In this document: in pieces, positions 26,663-35,993 of the stretch | How positions within the stretch are numbered: the stretch's first letter is position 1 | Layout of the letters: each line of letters starts with the position of its first letter | Source of the DNA: Promethearchaeota archaeon | GTDB lineage: Archaea > Asgardarchaeota > Lokiarchaeia > Sigyniarchaeales > SOKP01 | Length of the DNA stretch: 64,000 nt | NCBI GenBank assembly: GCA_016840165.1 | Contig: JAEOSU010000025.1 | Coordinates: 1-64,000 of the forward strand | Direction: 5' to 3' | Position numbers and translations under genes: made by a program | The notes under the pieces: generated by a model | Databases searched by the model: none | Seen by the model: the letters and a program-made list of their open reading frames with translations, nothing else | What the model was told of the DNA's origin: nothing

Positions 26663-28396
26663 ATGGCTATTTTAAACGAAGCGGAGATAGAAAGATTAAA
26701 GCAGACACATTCTAAAAAGAAGGTTCTTAGGATGTTGTTTTTAATTAGCGGAACAATAATTTCAATATTAGGGTTATTACTCTTTACATTTGGGGCTGAT
26801 TTTGGATTTAGCGTAGAAGGTGTAAACCTTTCAATATTAATTGATATCTTAATCAGCATAATCGGTCTTATTCTCGCTTCTAAATATTTTATCGCTCCAT
26901 ATTATCTACGAGAAAATTCTATTACTATAAAAAATGCTCATAATTTAAGAGAAGCTCCAATTAATGGGGTCAGATTCACTTCTTGCGCACTTTCTCGGTT
27001 AATAGCAGGTATCATTTTGATATTAATAGGGATAGCCTCTTATTTGACCTTTGGAATAGATGTTGGTCATGAAATTGAATTTGGAAGTGCTGTTGTTCTT
27101 GGAGGACCCTCATTTTTTTATTTAACGGGTCTACCTATGTTTATAGTTGGTCTTAGCTTAGTATTATATTTTATTTTAAGCCTATTCAGAGGGAAATTTT
27201 CAGAATCTGAGAATTTTTATTTTTTTTATGAAATTCGACCCGGTTTTCCATGGTTGACAGAGATCCCAAAAAAAGATATCGAAGCAATAAGATATCAAAA
27301 CGATCATCTTGGATCTAAACTAGCCTGGGTCGTGTTCTTCACTCCATTTATCGTATTGCAGTTGATGACTGCGATTCCATTATTTTTCGTTGAAAAGGCA
27401 GGCCCAGAATATGTATTGTCTTGGTCATTTTTATTATATACCTTGTTAGAAATTATAGTGCTAATAATTCTAGTTTTATTTCAGCAGCACTATTTTGAAA
27501 TTGCAACAAAAGATATACTTTATGAAATGTGGTTTTCCCCGATTAGATTCAGAAATCAGAAAAAGGTGAACGGAGAGTTTAAAGAATTTTTTGATGCCGC
27601 CCTATCAAACTCAGATCAAAACCTAAAAGAAAGTTCGAGAAATAAGTCGCATAGTAAAAGATCTTTTAATGAAGAAATTTCCGAATTAAATATAAACCAA
27701 ACCCATTTTCTATTATTTCAGTTATTATTTGGGTGTTTCTTGGTAATAATCTCGATTATTATGATGGCACAAATGGTTCTTTTTGGACCATTTACTTGGT
27801 GGATCGGATTAAGTTATGGAATTATCCTCCTTATTAGAACAATTAATCAAGATTTTAGTGATTATAATAGAAACGTCATCTCATATGATTTGAAACAAAA
27901 GAGATTTATTTTAAACCAAAAATTTAAGTATAAATTTCGATATTTTGTAATGAAAAACGTTCAATCATTAGAAATAACTAAATGGTACAGAAAGTTAGAT
28001 TTTTTTGATATTGTGGCAATAGTGGGATTACTCATATTTCTACCAATTCAACAATTTCAAGCTTGGCTCTTTACTGACACCTTAGGATTAATCCTTGATA
28101 ATATCTTTAGTACTATGATTATGTTAGTCATCCTAATCTTTGTATTTCTATTTCTTTGTTGGCCTATTAATGTAATTTACTTAAAAACACCCTCAATTAC
28201 TTATAGGATGAATATAACCTTAAAAAAAGTGAAAAAATCCTTCATCAAAAGATTAAAGTCAACCTTTATGGAGAATTTTAAGATAATTTCGGGAAGAGAA
28301 ATGAAAAGAGTCTTTTTGATAAGATTTATTGGGATGCTTTCAATAATTCTAGGTGTAGCTGTTTATATGATTATGTATTTTATCTTTTTCTTTTAA
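26663..28396 (+). CDS. Polytopic membrane protein with PH-like soluble segments, function unknown
   Basis: The product is 577 residues with about ten hydrophobic helices in pairs. Between pairs lie beta-rich segments such as ENFYFFYEIRPGFPWLTEIPKKDIEAIRYQNDHLG and NVISYDLKQKRFILNQKF followed by MKNVQSLEITKWY. These resemble the strand-turn-strand of membrane-bound PH-like (bPH) domains. An AGGGGAT sequence precedes the ATG by 3-4 bases. It ends with a basic stretch and one further helix. It is not recognised as a transporter, and no charged in-membrane motif is seen. Confidence 0.72.
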   Translation: MAILNEAEIERLKQTHSKKKVLRMLFLISGTIISILGLLLFTFGADFGFSVEGVNLSILIDILISIIGLILASKYFIAPYYLRENSITIKNAHNLREAPINGVRFTSCALSRLIAGIILILIGIASYLTFGIDVGHEIEFGSAVVLGGPSFFYLTGLPMFIVGLSLVLYFILSLFRGKFSESENFYFFYEIRPGFPWLTEIPKKDIEAIRYQNDHLGSKLAWVVFFTPFIVLQLMTAIPLFFVEKAGPEYVLSWSFLLYTLLEIIVLIILVLFQQHYFEIATKDILYEMWFSPIRFRNQKKVNGEFKEFFDAALSNSDQNLKESSRNKSHSKRSFNEEISELNINQTHFLLFQLLFGCFLVIISIIMMAQMVLFGPFTWWIGLSYGIILLIRTINQDFSDYNRNVISYDLKQKRFILNQKFKYKFRYFVMKNVQSLEITKWYRKLDFFDIVAIVGLLIFLPIQQFQAWLFTDTLGLILDNIFSTMIMLVILIFVFLFLCWPINVIYLKTPSITYRMNITLKKVKKSFIKRLKSTFMENFKIISGREMKRVFLIRFIGMLSIILGVAVYMIMYFIFFF

Positions 28397-28411
28397 AAGA
28401 TAAAAAGGATT

Positions 28412-28576
28412 TTATTTAGCTAATTCTCTGCTCTTTAATCGCAGATCTTTTCCATGACACCTTCGACACTTTCTTGCTTTAATTGGGTTTAAAGCCCCAC
28501 ATCTTCTGCAAACACTTTTTTCTAATAAATGATATCGAGCAATTCTGCGCTTTTCTGGATCATCAATAGGTGCCAC
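28412..28576 (-). CDS. rpl40e: Large-subunit ribosomal protein eL40
   Basis: The product is 54 residues from a GTG, matching archaeal eL40. It begins APIDDPEKRRIARYH and has a zinc-binding set CRRC and CRRC separated by 14 residues, with a basic tail ending KSRELAK. In eukaryotes eL40 is made as a ubiquitin fusion; here it is free, as in other archaea. It binds the GTPase-associated centre region of the large subunit. It is divergent from eL38, and the shared 169-base gap should hold both promoters. The stop lies 15 bases from the convergent membrane-protein gene. Confidence 0.93.
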   Translation of the reverse strand: MAPIDDPEKRRIARYHLLEKSVCRRCGALNPIKARKCRRCHGKDLRLKSRELAK

Positions 28577-28695
28577 TATTTATTTCATCTCACAGCTATT
28601 CTTGTAGGTAATAAAAATTAATCCCAATTAATAGGGATTGTAGTGTAAAATTGTTTTAAAAATTAAAATTTTTGTATCTAATGAAAAAATTAAAA

Positions 28696-28708
28696 TTTTA
28701 TAAATAAT
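28696..28708 (+). promoter_or_regulatory. Putative TATA box for the eL38 transcript
   Basis: TTTTATAAATAAT lies about 38-50 bases before the GTG start of eL38. This would place transcription start close to 28730, with a very short leader, as is usual in archaea. The assignment is by sequence pattern only. Confidence 0.4.
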
Positions 28709-28745
28709 AGAATTTAATATATTAAATTTTAAGATCACCAATTAA

Positions 28746-28952
28746 GTGTCGATTAAATTGCCAAAAGAGATATTAAGTGAGGAAAAATTCCTAGAATTAG
28801 CGGATTTTGCTATTCATTGTAGGGTTAAGCGTGTAAAAGATGTAGTTAAGCTCAAATTGAGAACTCGGAAATATCTTTATACTTATAAAACTGATCCCAA
28901 TTCTGCTGATAGACTATTAAGCAGTATTAGTTGCGACGTAATTGAGCTTTAA
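28746..28952 (+). CDS. rpl38e: Large-subunit ribosomal protein eL38
   Basis: The product is 68 residues from a GTG. The family pattern is clear: LPKEILSEEKFLELADFA, then VKRVKDVVKLKLRTRKYLYTYK, and a final ADRLLSSISCDVIEL. The KFK-R-KYLYT core matches eukaryotic and archaeal eL38. This protein is missing from many euryarchaea but present in eukaryotes and in Thermoproteota- and Asgard-type archaea. It opens a translation operon with the NusA-like protein (42 bases), Pth2 and TruD downstream. Confidence 0.92.
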   Translation: MSIKLPKEILSEEKFLELADFAIHCRVKRVKDVVKLKLRTRKYLYTYKTDPNSADRLLSSISCDVIEL

Positions 28953-28994
28953 AAGATCAAATTAATTTAAATAAAATTTATTGATTTTTATATA

Positions 28995-29501
28995 ATGAGA
29001 AAGCTTCCAGCGTGTAACACATGTGTTCGAACAGGTTTTTTGTGTACAAATTGCCAAGAAAACCTCGAATCTGGTAAAATAACTCAATTCGAATTAGATT
29101 TAGCTAAAGATTTACTTGATTTGGAAGAAGAAAAGTTTAGTTACTTGAAAGAAGTTACTTTCTATAAGGCGATTGATTTTGAAGATGTCGTAATTCTAGT
29201 GGTTGGTAAAAAAGATAAATTACGAATCACTGATGAGTTAAAAAGCTGGATTAAACAGACTTATGAAATTGATGAGCTGATTATTATCGAAAACACTAAA
29301 AAACCACGACCTGTTATTGAAGCTTTAATTGCTCCTTATAAAATACTTTCATTAAATGAAATTTTCTTAGCTACTGGAGACATTCAATTTAAAGCCATTC
29401 TTTTCAAAAAAGATGTAGATAATATATTGTTTACAAAAGAAGAGCTTGAGGATTTAATCTTAGAACTAACTGGAAATATCACCAGAATAGAATTTGAATA
29501 A
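28995..29501 (+). CDS. NusA-like zinc-finger/KH protein (archaeal conserved)
   Basis: The product is 168 residues. It opens with a zinc finger, CNTCVRTGFLCTNCQ, then a helical ESGKITQFELDLAKDLLDLEEE. Two KH-like alpha/beta units follow (VVILVVGKKDKLRITDELKSWI and ILSLNEIFLATGDIQFKAI). Archaeal proteins with this order are annotated as NusA-like transcription or RNA-binding factors and usually lie in ribosomal or RNA-processing neighbourhoods, as here. RNA binding is likely; the exact role is not settled. It sits between eL38 and pth2. Confidence 0.75.
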   Translation: MRKLPACNTCVRTGFLCTNCQENLESGKITQFELDLAKDLLDLEEEKFSYLKEVTFYKAIDFEDVVILVVGKKDKLRITDELKSWIKQTYEIDELIIIENTKKPRPVIEALIAPYKILSLNEIFLATGDIQFKAILFKKDVDNILFTKEELEDLILELTGNITRIEFE

Positions 29502-29547
29502 CTCTCTTAATTAAGTCCCACTTAGTTTTTAATTTGGATGATTTATT

Positions 29548-29904
29548 ATGGATGAGTACAAACAAGTTATACTAATAAGAACTGATTTAAAGATGGGAGT
29601 TGGTAAAAAATGTGCTCAATCTTGTCATGCTTCAGTATCGGCTTCCGATTTAGTTAGAAGGAAAAACAAGGTTAGTTGGAAGCAATGGAAAAACAGTGGC
29701 CAAAAGAAAGTAGTGCTTAAAATAGATAATGTTGATATTATAAAAGATATCATTATCCAGTTAGAAAAAGAAAAAATCGATTACTTTTTAGTGAAGGATG
29801 CTGGATTGACTCAGCTAACACCTGGAACAATAACAGCCTTAGGAATAGGTCCCGCACGTTCTTCCCAGATCGATGAAATAACTGGAGATTTAAAGCTATT
29901 ATAA
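29548..29904 (+). CDS. pth2: Peptidyl-tRNA hydrolase, Pth2 type
   Basis: The product is 118 residues, the typical Pth2 length. It carries the family signature [22 protein letters not shown] (central Lys, Gly-Lys and Gln-x-x-His) and the late [21 protein letters not shown] with the active-site Asp. It cleaves peptidyl-tRNA in the cytosol to recycle tRNA after drop-off. It lies between the NusA-like gene and truD with short gaps, forming a translation operon. Confidence 0.95.
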   Translation: MDEYKQVILIRTDLKMGVGKKCAQSCHASVSASDLVRRKNKVSWKQWKNSGQKKVVLKIDNVDIIKDIIIQLEKEKIDYFLVKDAGLTQLTPGTITALGIGPARSSQIDEITGDLKLL

Positions 29905-29927
29905 CCCATATATGAAAGGTCTCGCAT

Positions 29928-31310
29928 TTGGTAGATATTTCTCAGCCTCACCGTGAATTTCAAAGGAATAGTGAAAGGGAATTAGAAAAGTATGTAGGCA
30001 TTAGTGTCTATTCTTCCTCCCATTTGAAAGGAGTAGGGGGTATATATAAATATAGCTACAAGGATTTCATCGTAAAAGAAATAAACGGAGAAGGAAAGAT
30101 ATTCGAAATTAAAGAAGATGTTCCAATTTCTATTTATGATGAATCAAGTCATAACTATACGACTTTTAATCTAATAAAGATTAATAGGGACACTTTTGAA
30201 ACTGTAAGGATCTTAAGCCGATTGTTAGATGTACCAGTCGATAGTATTCACTACTGTGGATTAAAAGATAAACTTTCATTGAGTGTTCAACAGTTTTCCA
30301 TTCGAGGTAATTATGTTAATAAATTGAAAAAATTTAGGTATAAAGATGTTTTTGTTAGGAATATCACTCCAACAAAAAAACCAGTGAAAATTGGAAGCAA
30401 TTGGGGCAATAACTTTAATATCACTATAAGGGATATCGATCCTGGACAGAAAAAGTTAGAGACAATTCAAGAGATCTTAAAAATTTTACATAAATACGGT
30501 TTTCCTAATTACTATGGACTGCAGAGATTCGGTACTTTTAGACCAAATTCGCATTTAGTGGGCAGGTACATTCTTGAAGAAAAGTATAAGGATGCTTTTG
30601 AGGAGATGGTATTAACAACCTATTCCACTGAGGACTTAAAGAGTCAAAAAATTCGGGAAAAGCTTAGGAAGACAAGGGATTATGGAAATTTACTGAAGAA
30701 AATTCCCAATAGCTTAAATTATGAAAAAATGTTATTAAAATCCATCATTGATCACCCTCATAATTATGAAAGAGCTATTAAAAAGTTGCCTTCTTATCTA
30801 TTAAGGCTTCTAATTAGCTCTTTTCAATCCTATCTTTTTAACAAATTAATAACCTTACGGGTGAAAAATGGTTTTTCCTTATTTCAACCAGTAAGTGGAG
30901 ATGTAATTGGTATATTAGATGAAGAGAATGGCCATCTAACGAAAGTTAAATATTTATATGGAAGAACATATGATAAATATTTGGATGAAGCAATCTCTCT
31001 TGATAGAGCACGAATTGTAATTCCACTCATAGGTTACGACACAATAACTGACGAATTCCCATTGTTTAATCAGTTGTTAAGAGATTTATTGATTGAAGAA
31101 GATATTAAACCATCGATATTTGAGAATTCATTATTAAGAGAATTTGATTTCAAAGGCGCTTATCGATCTATGATGGTTAAACCAGTTGGATTAGAGCTAC
31201 TAGATTTCGGAAAAGATGATGTGTTTAAAAATAAAAATAAACTAAAATTAGAGTATTCACTTAAAAAAGGATCGTATGCAACCATGCTCTTACGGGAGTT
31301 AATAAAATAA
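29928..31310 (+). CDS. truD: tRNA pseudouridine synthase TruD
   Basis: The product is 460 residues from a TTG preceded by AAAGGT seven bases upstream. The catalytic Asp lies in YCGLKDKLSLSVQQFS (the G.KD motif). Other family blocks are FIVKEI, NYYGLQRFGTFRPNSH with the conserved QRFG, LLISSFQSYLFN and the closing KKGSYATMLLREL. TruD/Pus7 enzymes modify U13 and, in archaea, other tRNA sites. The usual K(R)A after KDK is LS here. It ends the eL38 operon, 3 bases from the convergent methyltransferase stop. Confidence 0.93.
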   Translation: MVDISQPHREFQRNSERELEKYVGISVYSSSHLKGVGGIYKYSYKDFIVKEINGEGKIFEIKEDVPISIYDESSHNYTTFNLIKINRDTFETVRILSRLLDVPVDSIHYCGLKDKLSLSVQQFSIRGNYVNKLKKFRYKDVFVRNITPTKKPVKIGSNWGNNFNITIRDIDPGQKKLETIQEILKILHKYGFPNYYGLQRFGTFRPNSHLVGRYILEEKYKDAFEEMVLTTYSTEDLKSQKIREKLRKTRDYGNLLKKIPNSLNYEKMLLKSIIDHPHNYERAIKKLPSYLLRLLISSFQSYLFNKLITLRVKNGFSLFQPVSGDVIGILDEENGHLTKVKYLYGRTYDKYLDEAISLDRARIVIPLIGYDTITDEFPLFNQLLRDLLIEEDIKPSIFENSLLREFDFKGAYRSMMVKPVGLELLDFGKDDVFKNKNKLKLEYSLKKGSYATMLLRELIK

Positions 31311-31313
31311 TCT

Positions 31314-32825
31314 CTAAATTTCGATGATATAATCTTTTTCCGATTCATGACCTATAATATTTACCACCTTAATTCGAACTTTATATGTTCCAGTCTCCTT
31401 AAAATTAAAAATTTTAGAGCATAAACGCAATTGTCTATTTTTTGGATTTCTATAGGCGGTCCAATCACAATTGATATGGTCTACTTGAAAATTGAAGTCA
31501 ATACACCAATAATCTATCCAATCAGAAAAGTGTGAAATTTTTTGAATAATTTTAGGGTTAAGATATTGAGTATATGGAATCTTATAATTAGATAGAGTAA
31601 TTTGGATAGAATCTTCTTTAGTTTCAATTGAAACATCGAAATCTGGTTTTTTATAAGTTATTAATTCAGGGATAGATGATGCATTAGGATTAAGGTATTC
31701 TCCCGGAATATGAAAATCATTTTCATTATTATGGATTTTTGATAATTTAAAAGGCTTAAACTCTTTTTTGTATTTCTTTGACCAATTAAACAAATCATTA
31801 CTATTTTTGACATCAAGCATCCTCTTTCGACAAATATGTATTGATTGAGGTGTGATATCACAGCCAATCCATCGTCTTCCTAACTTTTCCGCTGCCAATA
31901 ACGCAGTACCCGTTCCACAAAAAAAATCAGCAACTAAATCATTTTCATTACTTGATGCTAATATTATCCTTTTTAATAATCGTTCCGGCTTCTGAGTGGA
32001 AAAACCTTGATATTCTGAAGTGTTTGCTCGAATATAAGGAATATCAGTCCATACATCTCTGGGAAATATTCCGTCACTTTCAACATATACTTTCCTTGAT
32101 AACTTCTTTCCATTATGACTTCCACCACGATAGTAAAACAAACCATTTTCGTCCTCTTTTAGAGCTGTTTTTACTCGATCAGAGTATTCCATATAAATAT
32201 GAGGATCATCTCTAAAAATGTACTTATCAGATTTAGTATAAAAAAAAATTGTATCATATGAGCGGATATAAAATTTTCTTGTTTTAACTGATGCGGCCGG
32301 ATACGCCCATATTATTTCATTTCTAAAATTGTCCTCACCAAAAACTTGGTCAAGGAGAATTTTAATATAATGACTGACATGCCAATCTAAATGAAGATAA
32401 ATACTACCAGTTTTAGATAAGAGTTCCTTTATTAGAATTAACCGTTCATAAATAAAGTTTATATATGACTCTAATCCTCCATCCCATGAATCGGAATAGG
32501 CTTTTGAGACGTAGGTATTTTTTTCTCCAATAAATGTTTTAAAATGGAAATCTCCTCCTGTAAAAAATGGTGGGTCAATATAAATTAAATCAATTTTTTC
32601 TTTGAAACTTTCCAGAAGTGATTGCATAACGTATTTATTATCCCCTTGAATTAATAGATTCATCCAATCAGGAGAAACTACTTGACTTTCTATATCTTTT
32701 GACAAAATCACCCTATTCTCTGAAGCACAATGGATTTCAACGATTTGAAGAGACTTGAATAGATTTGAGTCAAATAATTTTTCACGATTAAATTCAAGAT
32801 TTATATTTGAATTTAAAAATGGCAT
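31314..32825 (-). CDS. Orphan DNA methyltransferase, beta class (N6-adenine or N4-cytosine)
   Basis: From the ATG at 32825 (MPFLNSN) the product is 503 residues. A longer frame would overlap aspS and is rejected. Motif IV, IYIDPPFFTGGDF, comes first; motif I, DLVADFFCGTGTALLAAEKLGRRW, comes later near residue 330. This IV-then-I order defines beta-class enzymes. DPPF is compatible with either N6-adenine or N4-cytosine. A C-terminal beta-rich domain of about 110 residues follows (GTYKVRIKVVN). No endonuclease or specificity gene is adjacent, so it is probably solitary. Confidence 0.88.
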   Translation of the reverse strand: MPFLNSNINLEFNREKLFDSNLFKSLQIVEIHCASENRVILSKDIESQVVSPDWMNLLIQGDNKYVMQSLLESFKEKIDLIYIDPPFFTGGDFHFKTFIGEKNTYVSKAYSDSWDGGLESYINFIYERLILIKELLSKTGSIYLHLDWHVSHYIKILLDQVFGEDNFRNEIIWAYPAASVKTRKFYIRSYDTIFFYTKSDKYIFRDDPHIYMEYSDRVKTALKEDENGLFYYRGGSHNGKKLSRKVYVESDGIFPRDVWTDIPYIRANTSEYQGFSTQKPERLLKRIILASSNENDLVADFFCGTGTALLAAEKLGRRWIGCDITPQSIHICRKRMLDVKNSNDLFNWSKKYKKEFKPFKLSKIHNNENDFHIPGEYLNPNASSIPELITYKKPDFDVSIETKEDSIQITLSNYKIPYTQYLNPKIIQKISHFSDWIDYWCIDFNFQVDHINCDWTAYRNPKNRQLRLCSKIFNFKETGTYKVRIKVVNIIGHESEKDYIIEI

Positions 32826-32912
32826 GATTAATCGATAATAAGATAGCAAAAAATTTATTGTTATTTTCCTTCTCAAATTTAATTTAAGCAACAACTTAGT
32901 TTGAATCGAAAC

Positions 32913-34235
32913 ATGACATTTGAAGAAATTGGCGAGTGGAGAAAAACACATTATACTAATGAAATAACTCCAAAATTAGTGGATCGAGAAGTAATTCTTG
33001 GAGGGTGGGTTAGAAATTTCCGAGATCTTGGTGGGATGAGATTTATCATCTTACAGGATAAAATGGGAGAACGTCAAATAACTCTAAAGAAAGGGGAGGT
33101 ATCTGACAATTTATTTGAGAAAAGTAGGACGGGATACCAATATTGTATCATGGTCAAAGGTAGAGTCAAAGCATTTAAGGCAGCACCGGGGGGAGTGGAA
33201 ATTATACCCTCAGAAATTAAAATTCTAAATCAAACGCCTGAAAAGCTCCCAATCGATATGTCGGGAGAAACAATATCAGAATTGGACCTAAGGTTAAACC
33301 ATCGGGCATTGGACTTGCGATCGAAGCGAAATGAAGCTATATTCAAAATTAGAGCTCAACTATTAAAAGGAATACGAAATTTTCTTTTCGAACGTGACTT
33401 TACTGAAATTACTACCCCTAAAATTATCGGTTCGGCTACAGAAGGTGGTACTGAATTATTTCCAATAATGTATTTTGATAAGGAAGCTTTTTTGACTCAA
33501 TCTGCACAACTTTATAAAGAACAACTTAGTGGTGTTTATGAGAGAGTCTTTGAAATTAGTCCATGTTTTCGGGCAGAAAAGAGTCGAACTAAGCGACATA
33601 TTTGTGAAATTTTTGTTTTGGATGTCGAAATCGCTTTTAGTGATATGCATGATGTTCTTAAACTGCTTGAAGAGTTAGTATATTATATTATTAATGATAT
33701 AAGAGAAAAGCAAATGCCCGCGTTGAAATTTTTAAATATGGAGAAAAAAACTATATTACCAGAAATACCTCTCGAGAGATATAAATATGATGAAATTATA
33801 GAATTATTGAAATCTAAATTTAATATTGATATGGAGTGGGGGGAAGATATTTCGACAGAAGCTTACAGAAAGTTAGGTGAAGAACTGCCATATTATTATT
33901 ATATCACTCATTGGCCTATGAGTATCAAACCATTTTATATAATGCCCTCTAAAGATGGAAGATATAGTGAGTCTTTTGATTTACAAATGGGAATGCTAGA
34001 ATTGACTTCAGGGGGAACTCGAGTACACGATAAACAAATGTTAATTGATGCAATTGAATCAAAAGGATTAAATCCAAAATCATTTGAATCGCACTTAAAC
34101 GCATTTGATTATGGTATGCCGCCTCATGCTGGTTTTGGATTAGGTGTCGCAAGATGGATAACCTTCTTATGCGGATTAGATGACATAAGAGAAGCGGTAA
34201 TGTACCCTAGAACTCCAGATCGCTTAATTCCATAA
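32913..34235 (+). CDS. aspS: Aspartyl-tRNA synthetase, archaeal type
   Basis: The product is 440 residues from the ATG at 32913; a TTG 12 bases upstream is an alternative. The N-terminal OB fold reads [23 protein letters not shown]. The class II core has [16 protein letters not shown] motif 1 context ([17 protein letters not shown]), motif 2 [15 protein letters not shown] and motif 3 [13 protein letters not shown]. Length and absence of a GAD insertion mark the archaeal/eukaryotic form. It charges tRNA-Asp, and possibly tRNA-Asn if no AsnRS exists. It is followed 11 bases later by map. Confidence 0.94.
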   Translation: MTFEEIGEWRKTHYTNEITPKLVDREVILGGWVRNFRDLGGMRFIILQDKMGERQITLKKGEVSDNLFEKSRTGYQYCIMVKGRVKAFKAAPGGVEIIPSEIKILNQTPEKLPIDMSGETISELDLRLNHRALDLRSKRNEAIFKIRAQLLKGIRNFLFERDFTEITTPKIIGSATEGGTELFPIMYFDKEAFLTQSAQLYKEQLSGVYERVFEISPCFRAEKSRTKRHICEIFVLDVEIAFSDMHDVLKLLEELVYYIINDIREKQMPALKFLNMEKKTILPEIPLERYKYDEIIELLKSKFNIDMEWGEDISTEAYRKLGEELPYYYYITHWPMSIKPFYIMPSKDGRYSESFDLQMGMLELTSGGTRVHDKQMLIDAIESKGLNPKSFESHLNAFDYGMPPHAGFGLGVARWITFLCGLDDIREAVMYPRTPDRLIP

Positions 34236-34246
34236 AATACTAAGAA

Positions 34247-35173
34247 ATGATAAAGATGAATGAATTTAATGTAGAATCATATATTAAAGCAGGAAAAGCT
34301 GTTATCGCAGCGAAAAAGCTTGCACGAGAATTAGTAGAACCAGGTGCTCTTTTTCTCGAAATCGCGGAAAAATGCGAAGATGAGATAATTAAACATAATT
34401 GTGAATTATCATTTCCAATAAATATGTCGTTAAATGAAGTTGCTGCCCACTATAGTCCACCAATAAAGGATAATACCATTGTACCGGAAAAAGGTCTTTT
34501 AAAAATTGATCTCGGGTCACACTATAATGGATTCATCGCTGATAGTGCATTCACTATTAATTTAGATGGAGATAGTGAACTTCAAAAAATAATTGATGCT
34601 GCCGATGAAGGTTTAAAAGCAGCTATCGAGATTTTTCAACCTGGAACTAAACTTTATGAACTTGGAGAAGCTATTCAAAAAAAGATAAATAGTTTTGGAC
34701 TCAATCCAGTTAGAAATCTCGGTGGCCATGAGTTAAAAAGGTTCAATCTACATGCTGGGCCTTTTATTCCTAATGTAAAGGATATGCAACATAATCAAGA
34801 GTTAAAACCGGGAGTGGCATACGCGTGCGAACCTTTTGCTACTCCAGGAGATGGTTGGGTGAATAATGGTTCGTCATCATATATTTTTCGTTTAATTAAG
34901 AAACTTAAGAAAAATATTCCATATCAAGAACTTAATTATATTAATAAAATTGAAAAAATAACGCATAAACTTCCTTTTTCACCTCGCATCCTAGCCAAGA
35001 ATAAAGTTATGCCCACAAATCAAATAGAGCGATATGTAAACACATTTCTGCGTAAGAATGTCATAATGGAATATCCTATATTAATTGAGCAGAGTCGAAA
35101 ATTTGTATCACAACAAGAACATACTATAATTATTGATATGGATGGAAATCCAATTGTTACCACGCAAGAATAA
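34247..35173 (+). CDS. map: Methionine aminopeptidase, type 2
   Basis: The product is 308 residues (or 305 from the ATG at 34256), the archaeal MetAP2 size. Metal ligands are visible: D in LKIDLGSHY, D in IADSAF, H in GGHELKRF, E in CEPFATPG and E in QQEHTIII. The helical insertion typical of type 2 (NPVRNLGGH to the region near INKIEKIT) is present. It removes N-terminal Met from nascent chains in the cytosol. It lies in a translation cluster after aspS. Confidence 0.94.
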   Translation: MIKMNEFNVESYIKAGKAVIAAKKLARELVEPGALFLEIAEKCEDEIIKHNCELSFPINMSLNEVAAHYSPPIKDNTIVPEKGLLKIDLGSHYNGFIADSAFTINLDGDSELQKIIDAADEGLKAAIEIFQPGTKLYELGEAIQKKINSFGLNPVRNLGGHELKRFNLHAGPFIPNVKDMQHNQELKPGVAYACEPFATPGDGWVNNGSSSYIFRLIKKLKKNIPYQELNYINKIEKITHKLPFSPRILAKNKVMPTNQIERYVNTFLRKNVIMEYPILIEQSRKFVSQQEHTIIIDMDGNPIVTTQE

Positions 35174-35993
35174 AGATCCCGAGCGAATAATAGCTGTTAT
35201 TTTATGTGCAGGAAAAGGAACCAGAATTAAAGATACATTCCCATCGACTCCGAAATCATTAATCAAGATTAAAGCGTTTAATAACGAGCCAATTTTAGGT
35301 AATTTAATTTCTAATCTATTAGATTTAAAGATAAATTTAATAGATATTGTAATAGGATATCTAGGTTTTCAGATTGAAGAATATATTAATTTTCTTAAAG
35401 AAACGGGAGAAAAGAAATATAGGATTATATCTATAATTGACTCTGAAAAGGAATACCAAAAAGGCCCTCTTTATTCATTTCTAAGTATATATAAAAATTT
35501 TGACAAATATTCATTAAATGATGTATTCCTTGTTCTTCCAGGAGATACTATCTTTAGTAATAGTTTACTAAAAGATGTTCTTTGGGTTATATCAAATCAA
35601 CATGATAGATTTCAGGTAGTTCCAGCAATCTTTTATCAAAATATAAAGAAAGATGACCTTATACAGCTTAAACAAGTTTCATATTCGATATTAGAATCTC
35701 TTCCTGAAAAGGAAGGGCTTTATTTTATTAAATCTATTGAAAGGGAAAAAATTAATCAGAGTATAGATTACATTAAAAAAGTGGTTCCAATTGTATGCTT
35801 TCCTTATCAAATAATTAAAAATTTCCTTAATAAAGCATTTAAAATGAATTTTACATCGATTAGAGAGCTGATAAACTTCTTAATAAAAGAAAAAGGTCAA
35901 AAATTTGAGTTTTATGAGCTTAGTTCAAAATATAAATTCTTCGATATTGATTCTGAAAGAGATTTTACGAATTTCAAAAAAAGTGGACAATAG
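35142..35993 (+). CDS. Nucleotidyltransferase (NTP_transferase family), start overlaps map
   Basis: The product is 283 residues from the ATG at 35142, which overlaps the end of map by 32 bases; a TTG at 35154 is also possible. The nucleotide-binding block is IIAVILCAGKGTRIKDTF with PKSLIKI, the GxGxR...PK.L signature. VFLVLPGDTIF supplies the metal Asp. It is a cytosolic sugar- or alcohol-phosphate nucleotidyltransferase. A cytidylyltransferase acting on an inositol- or glycerol-type phosphate is possible, since the window also has a CDP-alcohol transferase, but this is a guess. Confidence 0.75.
   Translation: MEIQLLPRKNKDPERIIAVILCAGKGTRIKDTFPSTPKSLIKIKAFNNEPILGNLISNLLDLKINLIDIVIGYLGFQIEEYINFLKETGEKKYRIISIIDSEKEYQKGPLYSFLSIYKNFDKYSLNDVFLVLPGDTIFSNSLLKDVLWVISNQHDRFQVVPAIFYQNIKKDDLIQLKQVSYSILESLPEKEGLYFIKSIEREKINQSIDYIKKVVPIVCFPYQIIKNFLNKAFKMNFTSIRELINFLIKEKGQKFEFYELSSKYKFFDIDSERDFTNFKKSGQ

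Noticed and set aside
31314..32825. Restriction-modification system
   Set aside because: Only a methyltransferase is present; the neighbours are truD and aspS and no endonuclease or specificity subunit is found.
32826..32951. N-terminal extension of the DNA methyltransferase
   Set aside because: It would overlap the aspS start on the other strand, is compositionally odd, and an ATG at 32825 gives a normal protein.
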